64,000 nucleotides of DNA, from NCBI GenBank assembly GCA_902476265.1, contig CABSCP010000026.1:1-64000 (forward strand), written 5' to 3'. Under the pieces are notes generated by a model, which had not been told where the DNA came from, ran no database searches, and was given only the letters and a program-made list of their open reading frames with translations. A program made the translations under genes and the position numbers. The stretch comes from an uncultured Lachnospiraceae bacterium (GTDB taxonomy: Bacteria > Bacillota > Clostridia > Lachnospirales > Lachnospiraceae). The first letter of the stretch is position 1; the number at the start of each line of letters is the position of its first letter. This document shows positions 50,531 through 59,526 of this stretch, piece after piece.

Positions 50531-52597
50531 TTAATCCTTCATCCGCACCACTTTCCCGTCCTCCAGCGCCTTGGTAGAGGAATAAACGATCCGGGAATCT
50601 TTATTGATAATGCCCGGTGCGATGGCCGCATAGCGGTCATTTTTATCCAGCACATTCACCGTCACCTTCTGTACAAAAAGTTCCTTTCCCAGAATGCCGC
50701 TTTTTTCTTCCAGAACAAATACATAGTATCGGTTGCCGAATTCCTCATGCATGGCTTCCATCGGAATACAGCATTCATAAGTATCCGACGACGTCGTCAG
50801 AGAAAACGTCCCGCTCTGGCCGATGGTTCCGGTATCCTCCGGCAGCTTCATAACAGCCGAATAACTTCCGGGGCTGGTTTCGCTTTCCGTCAGGTAATCC
50901 ACCGTCACTTTCATTTTATTTCCGCTCTGTGAGCCCAGCTTTATTTCCGCTTCGTCACCTTGATTCACATACTTTTTCTGATCCTTATCCAAAAATATCT
51001 CAAACTGCAGAGGCTCATTGATATCCGCAAAAACAAGTGCTGCTCCGCTTGTAGCAGGTTCTCCCGGCGAAACATTCACACGGGTGATAATGCCGGACAT
51101 TTCCGCCGTAATCCGCCCTTCTTCTTCCTGCAGTCTGTGGATTTTTTCCAGATTCTTTCCGGCCTTGCTGCGTTCCAGCTGATACAGTGCCAGAGTGCTG
51201 TCCACGTTTTCCGGTGTCAGACTGTCCTCCAGCTTTCTGTCAGCGTCCGTGAGCGCACCGCCCTTGTCATCCGTCTTATCCAGAGAATTCCGCTCCGCTG
51301 CCTTCACCTTATCCTGCAGAGCTTTTTCTTCCGCCTTCCAGGCTTCCAGCTCTGCATCCTCTCCGGAAAAATCAGGATTTTCCGGAGCCTCTGCCGAGAG
51401 TTTCGCCACCCGGTCCTGAGCTGCCGTCAGCCTCTGCTTCGCAATGACCCGCTCTTTCTTTTTCCGTGTCAGCTCCGCTTCTTTTTCTCTGAGCACATCT
51501 TCCCTGCTATCCCTGGAAAAATAGGCGCCTCCTGTTTCCGACGTCTGTTCCTCTTCCTCTTCGGACTGCAACGGAACCTGAATTTCTGTTTCCGCTGCTG
51601 TTTCCACTGCTGTTTCCGTTGCCTGTCCGCTGACAGACTCCGGCACGGCTGTGGATTCCGAAGCGCTTTCCATCTCTGACATTGGTGCAGAATCCGAACC
51701 GCTTTCTGCCTCCGATGTTGGGGAAGATTCCGAACCGCTTTCGCTCTCCGCCCCTTCCCCGGATTCCTCTTGCTCAGCTCCGCTCCCCTGCACTGTGGAA
51801 TCCGGTGTCTCAGAAGATTCGGTCTGTGTAACGGACTCATCCCCATCCTCCGGCTTTGATACCGGGGTTGATGATTCTTCCTCCGACGGCCGGGATCCTC
51901 CGTTTCTCAGTTCGGCAATCTCTATTTCCAGCAATTCACATTCAGCATCCAGTTCATCATACCGCTTTTTCGCCGACGCCTGCTCATCCAGCGCATCACG
52001 ATATTTCTGTTTCCATTCTTTATATTCCTGTCTTTTTTCCTCCCGCCTGCTGTCGGAAGTGATTTCTGCAGGATCCGCCTGATGGCCCGCAAGTTCAGAC
52101 TTTGCAGCCGCTTCATCCTCTTTGGCCCGGTTTAAATTCTTATCTGCGGACTGAATTTCCCTGACCGCATCTTCTCCCGCACGGATCATTTCCCGGTCCT
52201 TTTCCCGGGCAGCCAGTTCCAGATTGTTCTGCACTTCTGAAATCTGCAGATCCAGCCGCCGGATTTCCAGTTCAATGTCTTCCTTCTGTTCCTCCAGATA
52301 CTCGGTATCCAGTAAAAAGAGGGTATCTCCCGCCGCCACCTTATCGCCCGGCATCACGGCCACTTCTTCCACCCGCAGCCCGGCGGGCACATTTACCGCA
52401 AGTTCCCGGCTCTGCTTCACGTTTCCCGGCACGCTCACCTCATGCTGGATCGACATCTTTTTGGGCTCCTGCAACGTCACCTGAGGAAGGCTGGAAGCAT
52501 AGATTCCCTTCGATACCAAGGTACAAACCAACATAAATCCCAGAAAAATGGCAAGACCCGCCAGTATTTTTTTGCTCCCCTTCAACAATTCGTTCAT
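50531..52597 (-). CDS. HlyD/MFP-type membrane adaptor with acidic low-complexity insert
   Basis: 688 residues. N-terminal TM (about 12-33), first half of lipoyl/barrel-sandwich domain (VSVPGNVKQSRELAVNVPAG, MPGDKVAAGDTLFLLD), long coiled-coil hairpin (about 105-470), second half of the lipoyl domain (EGRITAEMSGIITRVNVSPG) and a beta-barrel/membrane-proximal domain (EIFLDKDQKKYVNQGDEAEI). The coiled coil is interrupted by about 120 residues rich in Ser, Glu, Pro and Thr (ESESGSESSPTSEAESGSDS). No MacB-type permease or TolC-like gene follows. It is the last gene after two sugar permeases, 96 bp downstream of the second. Confidence 0.85.
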   Translation of the reverse strand: MNELLKGSKKILAGLAIFLGFMLVCTLVSKGIYASSLPQVTLQEPKKMSIQHEVSVPGNVKQSRELAVNVPAGLRVEEVAVMPGDKVAAGDTLFLLDTEYLEEQKEDIELEIRRLDLQISEVQNNLELAAREKDREMIRAGEDAVREIQSADKNLNRAKEDEAAAKSELAGHQADPAEITSDSRREEKRQEYKEWKQKYRDALDEQASAKKRYDELDAECELLEIEIAELRNGGSRPSEEESSTPVSKPEDGDESVTQTESSETPDSTVQGSGAEQEESGEGAESESGSESSPTSEAESGSDSAPMSEMESASESTAVPESVSGQATETAVETAAETEIQVPLQSEEEEEQTSETGGAYFSRDSREDVLREKEAELTRKKKERVIAKQRLTAAQDRVAKLSAEAPENPDFSGEDAELEAWKAEEKALQDKVKAAERNSLDKTDDKGGALTDADRKLEDSLTPENVDSTLALYQLERSKAGKNLEKIHRLQEEEGRITAEMSGIITRVNVSPGEPATSGAALVFADINEPLQFEIFLDKDQKKYVNQGDEAEIKLGSQSGNKMKVTVDYLTESETSPGSYSAVMKLPEDTGTIGQSGTFSLTTSSDTYECCIPMEAMHEEFGNRYYVFVLEEKSGILGKELFVQKVTVNVLDKNDRYAAIAPGIINKDSRIVYSSTKALEDGKVVRMKD

Positions 52598-52692
52598 AAC
52601 GGTATTTCTCCTGTTCCTGTTTTTTGATCCACAGAACTCTTTTTATCGGCCTGCTATTGCCTCTTTCCGACCGGCAGCGCTTCGGCTGCTTC

Positions 52693-53577
52693 TCATTCCT
52701 TCAGCGCCGCCGCCACAATCCCCTGCTCCAGATAATCCCTTCCCAAAAGGAATATGAACACCGCCGGAATCAGGGTGATGACAGATGCCGCAAAAGCATA
52801 TCCGGCCTGATCCGGACTGATCTCCGGCAGATACAGAGAAAGCGGCCATAGCGACTGGTCTTTCAAAAAAGCCAGCGGCTGTTCGATCAGATTCCAGTAT
52901 TCCGTAAACCCCAGCACCACGGCCGACAGGATTCCCCCGCTCGATAAGGGGATCCCGATCTTAAAAAAAAGATACCATTCCCCTGCTCCGTCAATCCTGC
53001 CCGCTTCCAAAAGCCCTTTCGGCAGGCTGCAAAATCCCCGGTATACTAAAAACACCGGGAAGGTGGAAAATACTGCCGGAAGAATGATCGCCCAATGGGT
53101 ATTCATCAGATTCAGGCTGTCCAGAACCAAGTATTGAGAAAGCATGGTCACCTGGAAGGGCATCAGCATCAGAATCACATATAAAGTAAACAGAATATTT
53201 CTTCCCTTAAACCGGAAAACGGCAAATGCCCAGGCCGCCGGCACGCCGATCACCAGCTGTCCTAAAAGGATACATCCCACAAGCTTTACTGAATTCCAGA
53301 ATACGATAAAAAATTGCGGCGTCATAAACAGAAGCTTTCCATAATGTATCAGGGTGGGGTAATCCGGAATCAGACTCCAGCTGATGTATCCGCTTCCGCC
53401 CTCCAGCACCGGTTTTAAATTGGCTGCAAGTTCCTGCCTGCTCATGATGGAACCCGATAAAAGCAGCACTACAGGGGCCAGCATCAAAAAAGCCGGTGCC
53501 AACAGGATCATCACCCTGATAAACCTCCAGAACAGCTTTTTTACCCTGGGAAATGCAGATCGAACCGTTGTTTTCAT
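52693..53577 (-). CDS. Carbohydrate ABC permease, MalG type
   Basis: About 294 residues, start at 53577 (MKTTVRSAFPRVKKLFWRFI), whose ATG overlaps the TGA of the preceding permease. Six TM helices, and an EAA loop GLLEAGRIDGAGEWYLFFKI. Translationally coupled to its partner. No ATPase is encoded nearby. Confidence 0.92.
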   Translation of the reverse strand: MKTTVRSAFPRVKKLFWRFIRVMILLAPAFLMLAPVVLLLSGSIMSRQELAANLKPVLEGGSGYISWSLIPDYPTLIHYGKLLFMTPQFFIVFWNSVKLVGCILLGQLVIGVPAAWAFAVFRFKGRNILFTLYVILMLMPFQVTMLSQYLVLDSLNLMNTHWAIILPAVFSTFPVFLVYRGFCSLPKGLLEAGRIDGAGEWYLFFKIGIPLSSGGILSAVVLGFTEYWNLIEQPLAFLKDQSLWPLSLYLPEISPDQAGYAFAASVITLIPAVFIFLLGRDYLEQGIVAAALKE

Positions 53578-54434
53578 TCCGATTCTCCCCCTTCCTCCCA
53601 TAGTTTTTGGAACAACAGGATGACCACAAACAACACCGATCCGATACAGACCGCGGCAGCCGCCATTTTATCCAGTTCCAGATAAGTGAACCAGTTATTA
53701 AAAAGATGCTGCAGCAGATACATGCTCTCATGGGGATAAGGACCGGCCACCAGATATGCCTCCCGGAATACTTTAAAAGAATTTAAAAAGGACAGAACTG
53801 TAATCGTATACAGTACCCCTTTTAATTCCGGGAACATGATGGAAAAGAAAATCCGGGACTTTCCCGCTCCGTCCACCCTGCCCGCCTCGATGATATCCGA
53901 GGGGATGGAGAGGATACCCGCCATCCAGAGCACCACAGTATAGCCCAGATTTTTCCAGACATAGCTGAACACCAGCACCCAGAAAGCCAGACCGGTTCCC
54001 ATAAAATCCGTATTTTTCCCTGTTGCCAAATTCAAAAGCCCATTTTCGTCAAACACCATTTTCCAGATCAGAACCACCGTTGCGGCAGGCATCGCCATGG
54101 GGAAAAGGAAAGCGGATTTTAAAACCTGGGCCTGCTTTAATCCGGTCAGAAGGAGCGCCGTCACCAGTCCCAGGATGATCAGAAGCGGCAGACAAACCAC
54201 CGTGAACCGCGCGGTATTCTTAACCGCCAGCCGAAAAGCATCATTCATAAAAACCGTCTTATAGTTTGCAATCCCGACGAACTCTGTACTGACCGCCTGG
54301 GTAAAGGAACGACGAAACACATCCAGGAAAGGCAGCATCACAAAAAGGCCAACCCCCAGAAGGCTCGGCAGCAAAAAAGATAAAAAGGTGAGCTTTTTTA
54401 CCGTATATTTCTGTTTTAACTTTATTCTTTTCAG
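53574..54434 (-). CDS. Carbohydrate ABC permease, MalF type (probable CTG start)
   Basis: About 286 residues. The N-terminus reads LKRIKLKQKYTVKKLTFLSF before LLPSLLGVGLFVMLPF, as expected for MalF-type subunits. The only codon with a good site is CTG at 54434, eight bases after AGGAGG; no ATG, GTG or TTG lies between it and residue 20. A TTG at 54374 would cut into TM1. EAA loop: SDIIEAGRVDGAGKSRIFFS. No binding-protein gene directly precedes it: the RiPP island does, with related binding-protein genes beyond that. Confidence 0.87.
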   Translation of the reverse strand: MKRIKLKQKYTVKKLTFLSFLLPSLLGVGLFVMLPFLDVFRRSFTQAVSTEFVGIANYKTVFMNDAFRLAVKNTARFTVVCLPLLIILGLVTALLLTGLKQAQVLKSAFLFPMAMPAATVVLIWKMVFDENGLLNLATGKNTDFMGTGLAFWVLVFSYVWKNLGYTVVLWMAGILSIPSDIIEAGRVDGAGKSRIFFSIMFPELKGVLYTITVLSFLNSFKVFREAYLVAGPYPHESMYLLQHLFNNWFTYLELDKMAAAAVCIGSVLFVVILLFQKLWEEGGESE

Positions 54435-54499
54435 GGTAATTACCTCCTGACCGAAATGCTCTAAAATATGATCTGCTGCTTTTTCATCTATCCCGGAAG

Positions 54500-56302
54500 T
54501 TATGTATTATCTGAATCGAATAAGTGATATCTCTCTGCCTGATAATTAAATAATCTTCTAAACAAAGTATCTTTGTCGGTTAAATCATTAAATGTGCCGT
54601 TTTCAACAAGAATTCCTTCATTAAATACCAGAATTCTATCCGCCAAATATATTGTGGAAAGACGATGGGAGGAAAAAATAACAATTTTTCCGACACACCT
54701 TTTTTCGATATAATCAAATACTACCTTTTCCGCCTCAGGATCCAGCGAAGCAGAAGGTTCATCCAGAATATAAATGTCTTTATTTCCATATAAGCTTCTG
54801 GCGATTGCAATTTTTTGCTGCTGTCCTTCGGAGAACTCTAAACCGTTTTCATCAAATGCTCGTCCTATTCCACATTTCAGATCAGATCTACACATAGATA
54901 TAATATCAGTTCCCCCACACTTTTTCAATATCTCCTCCGCATACTCTTTATCCATTTGGTCACTGTTCATGGTAATATTCTCCAGCAGTGAAAAAGCAAA
55001 ATTCTTCCCATTTTGGAAATAGATTCCATAAGATTTTCTCAAACTGGTAATATCATATTCTTTTATATTTCTTCCATTTATCAGAATCTCTCCCTTATTT
55101 ACATCATACAATCGTAAAATCAACTTTATAATTGTTGATTTTCCAGCCCCATTCAATCCGACAAGCGCAAATTTTTGCTTCTCGGATATTACAAAGCTCA
55201 CATTTTTCAAAATATATTTTTCATCCCCCTTATAACTAAAATAAACATGATTAAATTCTATTTTCTTGATTTTATCTATGACTAAAGAGCCGGAACGTAT
55301 TGATTGAAAGGTTATCTCATCCAATTTCATTATATTTTCTATGCGCAGACTATTATCATATAAATTTGACATGTTACTCACAAATTGTTCCATTCCAGAC
55401 GAAAGCTGTCCCAGAATACCTAAATACCAAATATAATCTCCCGCCGTTGCAACACCGTTTATAATCTGCATACAAACTTGAACGGAAATACCCAATATTG
55501 CCAATTCCGTCATACAACTGAAAAGACAATAAATACCTCCTCTTTTTTTCAATATTCTCTTCTTGGGCAAAAACATCCATTTAAATATATTATCATATTT
55601 TTCTTTCAGGAAATGTCCCAACCCGTAACATCTTATCTCCTGCGCATATTCTTTTTGCGTTCCAACTCCTGAAATATAATCCTGCATTCTGAGAGATTTT
55701 AATTGTTTTAAATCATACTCATATAATATTTTCATGAATTTTTTACTTGCAACAGAAGATGGTATACCAATTACAAGCATAATAATCGCAAAAAAAACAT
55801 TCTTACTCCCAAGCAATAAAAAGGCACTGCCGAAAGAAATAAAATCTCCCAAACATTGTGATGTCATCCACACAATATTCTGCATAGCTCCACTATCGCG
55901 TCTTACAGCTCTCAAACCATCATAATACTGTGGATTGTCATACATCGCAATATCAGCATCTACTGCTCTCTCCAACATTAATGAATTCACTTTATAATCC
56001 AGCACATCTCTCTGAATTGTATTGGCATAAGAATCTACACTTCTTGCCAATAGCATTAAAATTTTTATAAGTGCTGTAATCACACATAAAAATAATATCT
56101 CATTCTTCAGATGATTCGGCTGTGTCGAATTTACGGCATAAATCCTGTCCGTCAAAAATTTAAGAGTATAAGTTGATGCAATTAGTAATAATGGGGTTAA
56201 TATTGTTGAAACCATCCTTATTGCAGTATAAAATCCAGAAGATTTCCAGGAAAATTTTATGCAGTAAATTAACTTTTTCAAGAAAGAACTAATATTTTTC
56301 AT
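54500..56302 (-). CDS. ABC exporter (fused membrane and ATPase) of the RiPP cluster
   Basis: 600 residues. Six TM helices (about 1-320) are followed by an ATPase: Walker A LVGLNGAGKSTIIK, signature FSEGQQQKIAIARSL, Walker B DIYILDEPSASLDPE, and SSHRLSTIYLADRI. It has no N-terminal C39 peptidase domain, so precursor cleavage must be done by another enzyme, plausibly the subtilisin-like protease of the cluster. AT-rich codon use is shared with the rest of the island and not with its neighbours. It starts 13 bases after the carrier-related gene. Expected to export the mature peptide. Confidence 0.9.
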   Translation of the reverse strand: MKNISSFLKKLIYCIKFSWKSSGFYTAIRMVSTILTPLLLIASTYTLKFLTDRIYAVNSTQPNHLKNEILFLCVITALIKILMLLARSVDSYANTIQRDVLDYKVNSLMLERAVDADIAMYDNPQYYDGLRAVRRDSGAMQNIVWMTSQCLGDFISFGSAFLLLGSKNVFFAIIMLVIGIPSSVASKKFMKILYEYDLKQLKSLRMQDYISGVGTQKEYAQEIRCYGLGHFLKEKYDNIFKWMFLPKKRILKKRGGIYCLFSCMTELAILGISVQVCMQIINGVATAGDYIWYLGILGQLSSGMEQFVSNMSNLYDNSLRIENIMKLDEITFQSIRSGSLVIDKIKKIEFNHVYFSYKGDEKYILKNVSFVISEKQKFALVGLNGAGKSTIIKLILRLYDVNKGEILINGRNIKEYDITSLRKSYGIYFQNGKNFAFSLLENITMNSDQMDKEYAEEILKKCGGTDIISMCRSDLKCGIGRAFDENGLEFSEGQQQKIAIARSLYGNKDIYILDEPSASLDPEAEKVVFDYIEKRCVGKIVIFSSHRLSTIYLADRILVFNEGILVENGTFNDLTDKDTLFRRLFNYQAERYHLFDSDNT

Positions 56303-56315
56303 TAAGAATCTCCGG

Positions 56316-56561
56316 TTATCCTAATAAAGATAATATACTGTCTATTGTCAGAAATTTCCCCGCCACCAGATCTTCAGCATTCACTCTTATATTAAATTCT
56401 TTTTCAACCTCCAGCAATAACCAAGTAAGCTTATTGCCCGACATAGTCCAAATTGTGCCTGTCAAATAATCGTTCCTATGGCAGTTCCATAACTCATTCA
56501 ATTTATCTGTTTCGTAAAATTTTTGAAGAATTCCATATAATTTACTTTCTTTATCACTCAT
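56316..56561 (-). CDS. Acyl-carrier-related protein of a peptide maturation system
   Basis: 81 residues with a carrier-protein-like four-helix pattern (LTWLLLEVEKEFNIRVNAED then FLTIDSILSLL). In ordinary acyl carriers DSL precedes the EFxI helix; the aligned positions here read SGN or NKL, so the usual phosphopantetheine serine is not evident. I recognise it as the acyl-carrier-related family (TIGR04069-like) found beside Clo7bot peptides. Its ATG overlaps the end of the TIGR04066-like gene by eight bases. Biochemical role unknown; a binding or scaffold function is possible. Confidence 0.75.
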   Translation of the reverse strand: MSDKESKLYGILQKFYETDKLNELWNCHRNDYLTGTIWTMSGNKLTWLLLEVEKEFNIRVNAEDLVAGKFLTIDSILSLLG

Positions 56562-57663
56562 TTTCTTCTCCTAAAGTATTCAGAAATTCCTGATACATTT
56601 TTTCAAAATCAGAATCATCCAACAGATTATAGCAAGAAGCTTGACCACATTTTACCGGCAATTCTTTACGTACCTCATCTAAAGGAACGTACATATAAGC
56701 AAACTGTTTTTTTAATACTGCCTCTGCATTATTGAGAACTTTGTTAGAAATATGGAAACAATCATAACAGAATCCATACCTTTTTTTCATAATCTTGTTT
56801 ATATCATTTTTCTTCAAGAACTCCAAATCAGAAAGAATCCCTGTCCCGATAGCATAATCCGGTATTATTGCCCGCGAAACTATATAACTATAGATTCCAC
56901 ACTCATTTATATATGTAGAACATTCCAACGCCGCTCCCGGCACTTCAATCAACAGAATATCAGATTTTTCATTCCCCACGATGTAATTTGCCCATAAGTT
57001 TAATAAAAACACAATATCTGACAGATTTCCCCCTTCCAAATTTCCCTTCAGCAACTCCGCAAGCATATAGTTATAATGAAAGCCAAACAGATTACATTCT
57101 GGGCGCATTCCAAGCACCGAAACCCGATACCCATCCATTTGAAGCCGGGCGGCCATTTTAAACACAATCTCAGTTTCATTAGCTGGATATGCAGTTTCGC
57201 CAATCCATACGACAGGAATAGGAATCTGCTGCAAATTCCGGGTTGAACGAATTTTCCATTTAGTCTCCTGCTTCAATCCATATGTAAAAACACAATGGTT
57301 TTCCAAACACGCTTTACAAATTTCATCCTTTTCCCCCTCTTTGAGGGCAACATTGCAAATCACATCCTTTCCCATCCCAGCTGCCATTTTCATATTCTGC
57401 ACAAGACTCTCCTGGAATAAATAAGGCTCTCCCACATCCGGAACAAACAAGGCATCTGCCTGCATTAGTTCCTGGCGAAGATCAAGTTTCACTGGCATTC
57501 CCAAATTATCCCTGTTATCCAAATACGAAACATCTCTTCCTTCACCTACATAATGGCAGGCAACTGCGGAAACAATTTCGTACTTTTCATTATATAGATT
57601 ATTATACAGCAGTATAGGAATATGTTTATCTGATACCGGATATAAAACTGCCCTTTTTTTCAT
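56554..57663 (-). CDS. TIGR04066-like peptide maturation protein
   Basis: 369 residues of unknown activity. The N-terminal half looks like a Rossmann-type domain (MKKRAVLYPVSDKHIPILLY; ALFVPDVGEPYLFQESLVQN; PVVWIGETAYPANETEIVFK), and the second half has DILLIEVPGAALECSTYINE and YGFCYDCFHISNKVLNNAEA. The EVPGA segment resembles nucleotide-binding loops, but no clear Walker A is seen. Placement between the radical SAM gene and the carrier-related gene, and recall of TIGR04066, support a maturation role. Start at 57663 after AAAGGGG. Confidence 0.75.
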   Translation of the reverse strand: MKKRAVLYPVSDKHIPILLYNNLYNEKYEIVSAVACHYVGEGRDVSYLDNRDNLGMPVKLDLRQELMQADALFVPDVGEPYLFQESLVQNMKMAAGMGKDVICNVALKEGEKDEICKACLENHCVFTYGLKQETKWKIRSTRNLQQIPIPVVWIGETAYPANETEIVFKMAARLQMDGYRVSVLGMRPECNLFGFHYNYMLAELLKGNLEGGNLSDIVFLLNLWANYIVGNEKSDILLIEVPGAALECSTYINECGIYSYIVSRAIIPDYAIGTGILSDLEFLKKNDINKIMKKRYGFCYDCFHISNKVLNNAEAVLKKQFAYMYVPLDEVRKELPVKCGQASCYNLLDDSDFEKMYQEFLNTLGEENE

Positions 57664-57704
57664 GCTTTTGTACCCCTTTTATTTAATATATGATCACTTA
57701 AGTT

Positions 57705-59135
57705 TCAGACAGAAGATATTTCATTATACAGTTCACTTGCCTCCTGCATTAAGGCCGCCTTTTCAAGCATATACCGGAACAGATTAATTTGTTTATCACA
57801 GTTACTTTCTCTTGTTTCCTTGGATAACGTTCCATGATCATCTGCAAATTTTGCACATAACGTACAACTGTCAAATGCAATACAATTAATACATTCCTCC
57901 TTGGTGATCTGAGCAACATTTAATAAAGCCTTAACTTTTGGAAGTACAATTCCTCTTTCAATATCCCCTATTATCATACATTCTGAAATTTCATTTACTC
58001 TTTCACACACAACAAAATTTCCTTCCACTGTTATCATCATTCTTAATTCTCCAGGCATACACGGTCCCCCAGGAACCCATTTTTCTGGCATTTCATCTCT
58101 TTTTTTCTGGATTTCTTCTAGTATTCTCTTCATACCACTGTCTTTTTGTTTTAATAACGGTGATAGATCGTCTGTATCTACTCTATTCAATAAAACAAGA
58201 TTTGTAAGAAAATCATCGTAATAAGTTTTTGCATAGAAATCATCCGCATAGATGTTTTTTTCAATAGAAGTAGAATCATCTATAACAGAACTCGAAAAAT
58301 TTGCTTCCTTTAAAAACTGATATTTTGAGAATATTGATTCATATTCCCAATAATTTGTGCTGGGATCTATTACAACATTCACCTGCATTCTAGAAAATAA
58401 TTGTGGGAAATATTGAAACATGTATTTTAATTTATCTATAACATATTCAAAAGTCCCCTCTCCATTTAGAAACACTCTATTTCTGTCATGCAACTCTTTT
58501 GGTCCATCAAGGCTGACCAAAACATCAAAATTATGTTCTTCCATATATCTCATAATTTCTGCTGTTAATAAAGTCCCATTGGTTGAAATAGAAAAAGATA
58601 CCTTTTTACCCTCAAATTCTTTCTCTGCATATTTAACTATATCTTTAATCATTTGAAATTCTAGTAATGGTTCGCCACCATAAAAACCTACATAAACCTC
58701 TGGAGAATCAATGGAATGTTTTTTTAAAAAATCCACAGAACGCTTTGCCAAGCTAAACGACATTTTCTTATTACTATGTGTTCTCTGTTCCCCATCATTG
58801 GCTGTATAGTGGCAATACTTACATCGAAAATTGCAGTTTTGAGTCAACTGTAACGTTATCTTCTGTATTCTTCTATCTAAAACCTTATCTGCTATTTGTG
58901 ATAATGGATGTTCAATCACTTTTACTCTGTTATTTGAAAGTAATCCCTTCTCAATTAGTTCCTCTGCTTCATGATAGATCATTGCATTTTGGCTAAGATC
59001 TTTATTACCTGCAATCATATCTTCCAAATACTGATGTAATTCCTCGGATATTTGAACTAATTCTTTTTTATTTAAATCGTATAAATAGTTAAAATTAATA
59101 GTATGAAATAATACAACATATGGATTTATTAACAT
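57705..59135 (-). CDS. ccpM: Radical SAM-SPASM maturase for the Cys-rich peptide (CcpM-like)
   Basis: 476 residues. An N-terminal 90-residue segment that may bind the precursor precedes the radical SAM core with C101, C105 and C108 in CNFRCKYCHY, GFYGGEPLLEFQMIKDIVKY and VSFSISTNGTLLTAEIM. The C-terminus has a SPASM-like set of cysteines (GGPCMPGELRM, FVVCERVNEISEC, ECINCIAFDSCTLCAKFADD) for auxiliary [4Fe-4S] clusters. Such enzymes install thioether or other radical-made links at Cys side chains. It follows the precursor gene across a terminator, start at 59135 after AGGGGAG. Confidence 0.9.
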   Translation of the reverse strand: MLINPYVVLFHTINFNYLYDLNKKELVQISEELHQYLEDMIAGNKDLSQNAMIYHEAEELIEKGLLSNNRVKVIEHPLSQIADKVLDRRIQKITLQLTQNCNFRCKYCHYTANDGEQRTHSNKKMSFSLAKRSVDFLKKHSIDSPEVYVGFYGGEPLLEFQMIKDIVKYAEKEFEGKKVSFSISTNGTLLTAEIMRYMEEHNFDVLVSLDGPKELHDRNRVFLNGEGTFEYVIDKLKYMFQYFPQLFSRMQVNVVIDPSTNYWEYESIFSKYQFLKEANFSSSVIDDSTSIEKNIYADDFYAKTYYDDFLTNLVLLNRVDTDDLSPLLKQKDSGMKRILEEIQKKRDEMPEKWVPGGPCMPGELRMMITVEGNFVVCERVNEISECMIIGDIERGIVLPKVKALLNVAQITKEECINCIAFDSCTLCAKFADDHGTLSKETRESNCDKQINLFRYMLEKAALMQEASELYNEISSV

Positions 59136-59156
59136 TATTTCTCCCCTCTATTATTC

Positions 59157-59198
59157 ATAAAAAAGGCTGAGACATCTTTCGGATGCCTCAGCCTTTTT
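59157..59198 (-). terminator. Terminator between precursor and maturase genes
   Basis: AAAAAAGGCTGAG-g-CATC / GATG-t-CTCAGCCTTTTTT with a 5-base loop. It lies 27 bases after the precursor stop and about 22 before the maturase start. The downstream genes are reached only by read-through or a promoter not seen. Confidence 0.9.
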
Positions 59199-59224
59199 TC
59201 GCTTTACATTATGCACCACTCATT

Positions 59225-59395
59225 TTAATAACTATACATTGAGCTACGAAGTGCACTAATTGCACCTGATGCCTTACTCTGAACAGCCTGAGTCGGAATG
59301 GGGTCGCATGGGCAACTAATATCGCATGAGCAGGAACGTCTCATTGCTACGACACTTTCTTTCTGATCATGCTCTCTTTTTTTAAGTTTCCTCAT
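59225..59395 (-). CDS. Cys-rich RiPP precursor peptide (Clo7bot-like)
   Basis: A 56-residue peptide, ATG 59395 to TAA 59225, with an AAAGGAGG site nine bases upstream. The leader is basic and charged (MRKLKKREHDQKESVVAMRR). The core carries four Cys at 22, 24, 28 and 30 (CSCDISCPC), followed by a Ser/Ala/Gln-rich tail (DPIPTQAVQSKASGAISALR then SSMYSY). This matches the Clo7bot (CLI_3235-like) pattern as I recall it: basic leader, Cys every other residue or so, Ser-rich tail. The maturase, carrier-related protein, protease and exporter around it support the call. Confidence 0.88.
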   Translation of the reverse strand: MRKLKKREHDQKESVVAMRRSCSCDISCPCDPIPTQAVQSKASGAISALRSSMYSY

Positions 59396-59523
59396 AATCT
59401 TTTGCCTCCTTTCTTTAAAAGTACCTGTTCGAATTTTTCAAACAAGCCATGTGTAACAATGTCTGAATCTCTATCTCATCAAAGGTATCATTAGATTTGT
59501 GATTACCTTTAACTCAAACTGAT
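59396..59523 (-). promoter_or_regulatory. Upstream region of the precursor gene with an inverted repeat
   Basis: AAAGGTA-TCA / TGA-TTACCTTT (59481-59510) forms a dyad about 85 bases before the start codon. A TTGAGT...TAATGA pair (about 59517-59494, minus) overlaps it, weakly promoter-like. The dyad could be an operator. No regulator gene was found in the cluster. Confidence 0.4.
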
Positions 59524-59526
59524 GAA

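Noticed and set aside
51651..52082. A 143-codon Ser-rich frame antisense to the adaptor
   Set aside because: It is the complement of the Ser/Glu-rich insert, whose low complexity keeps several frames open.
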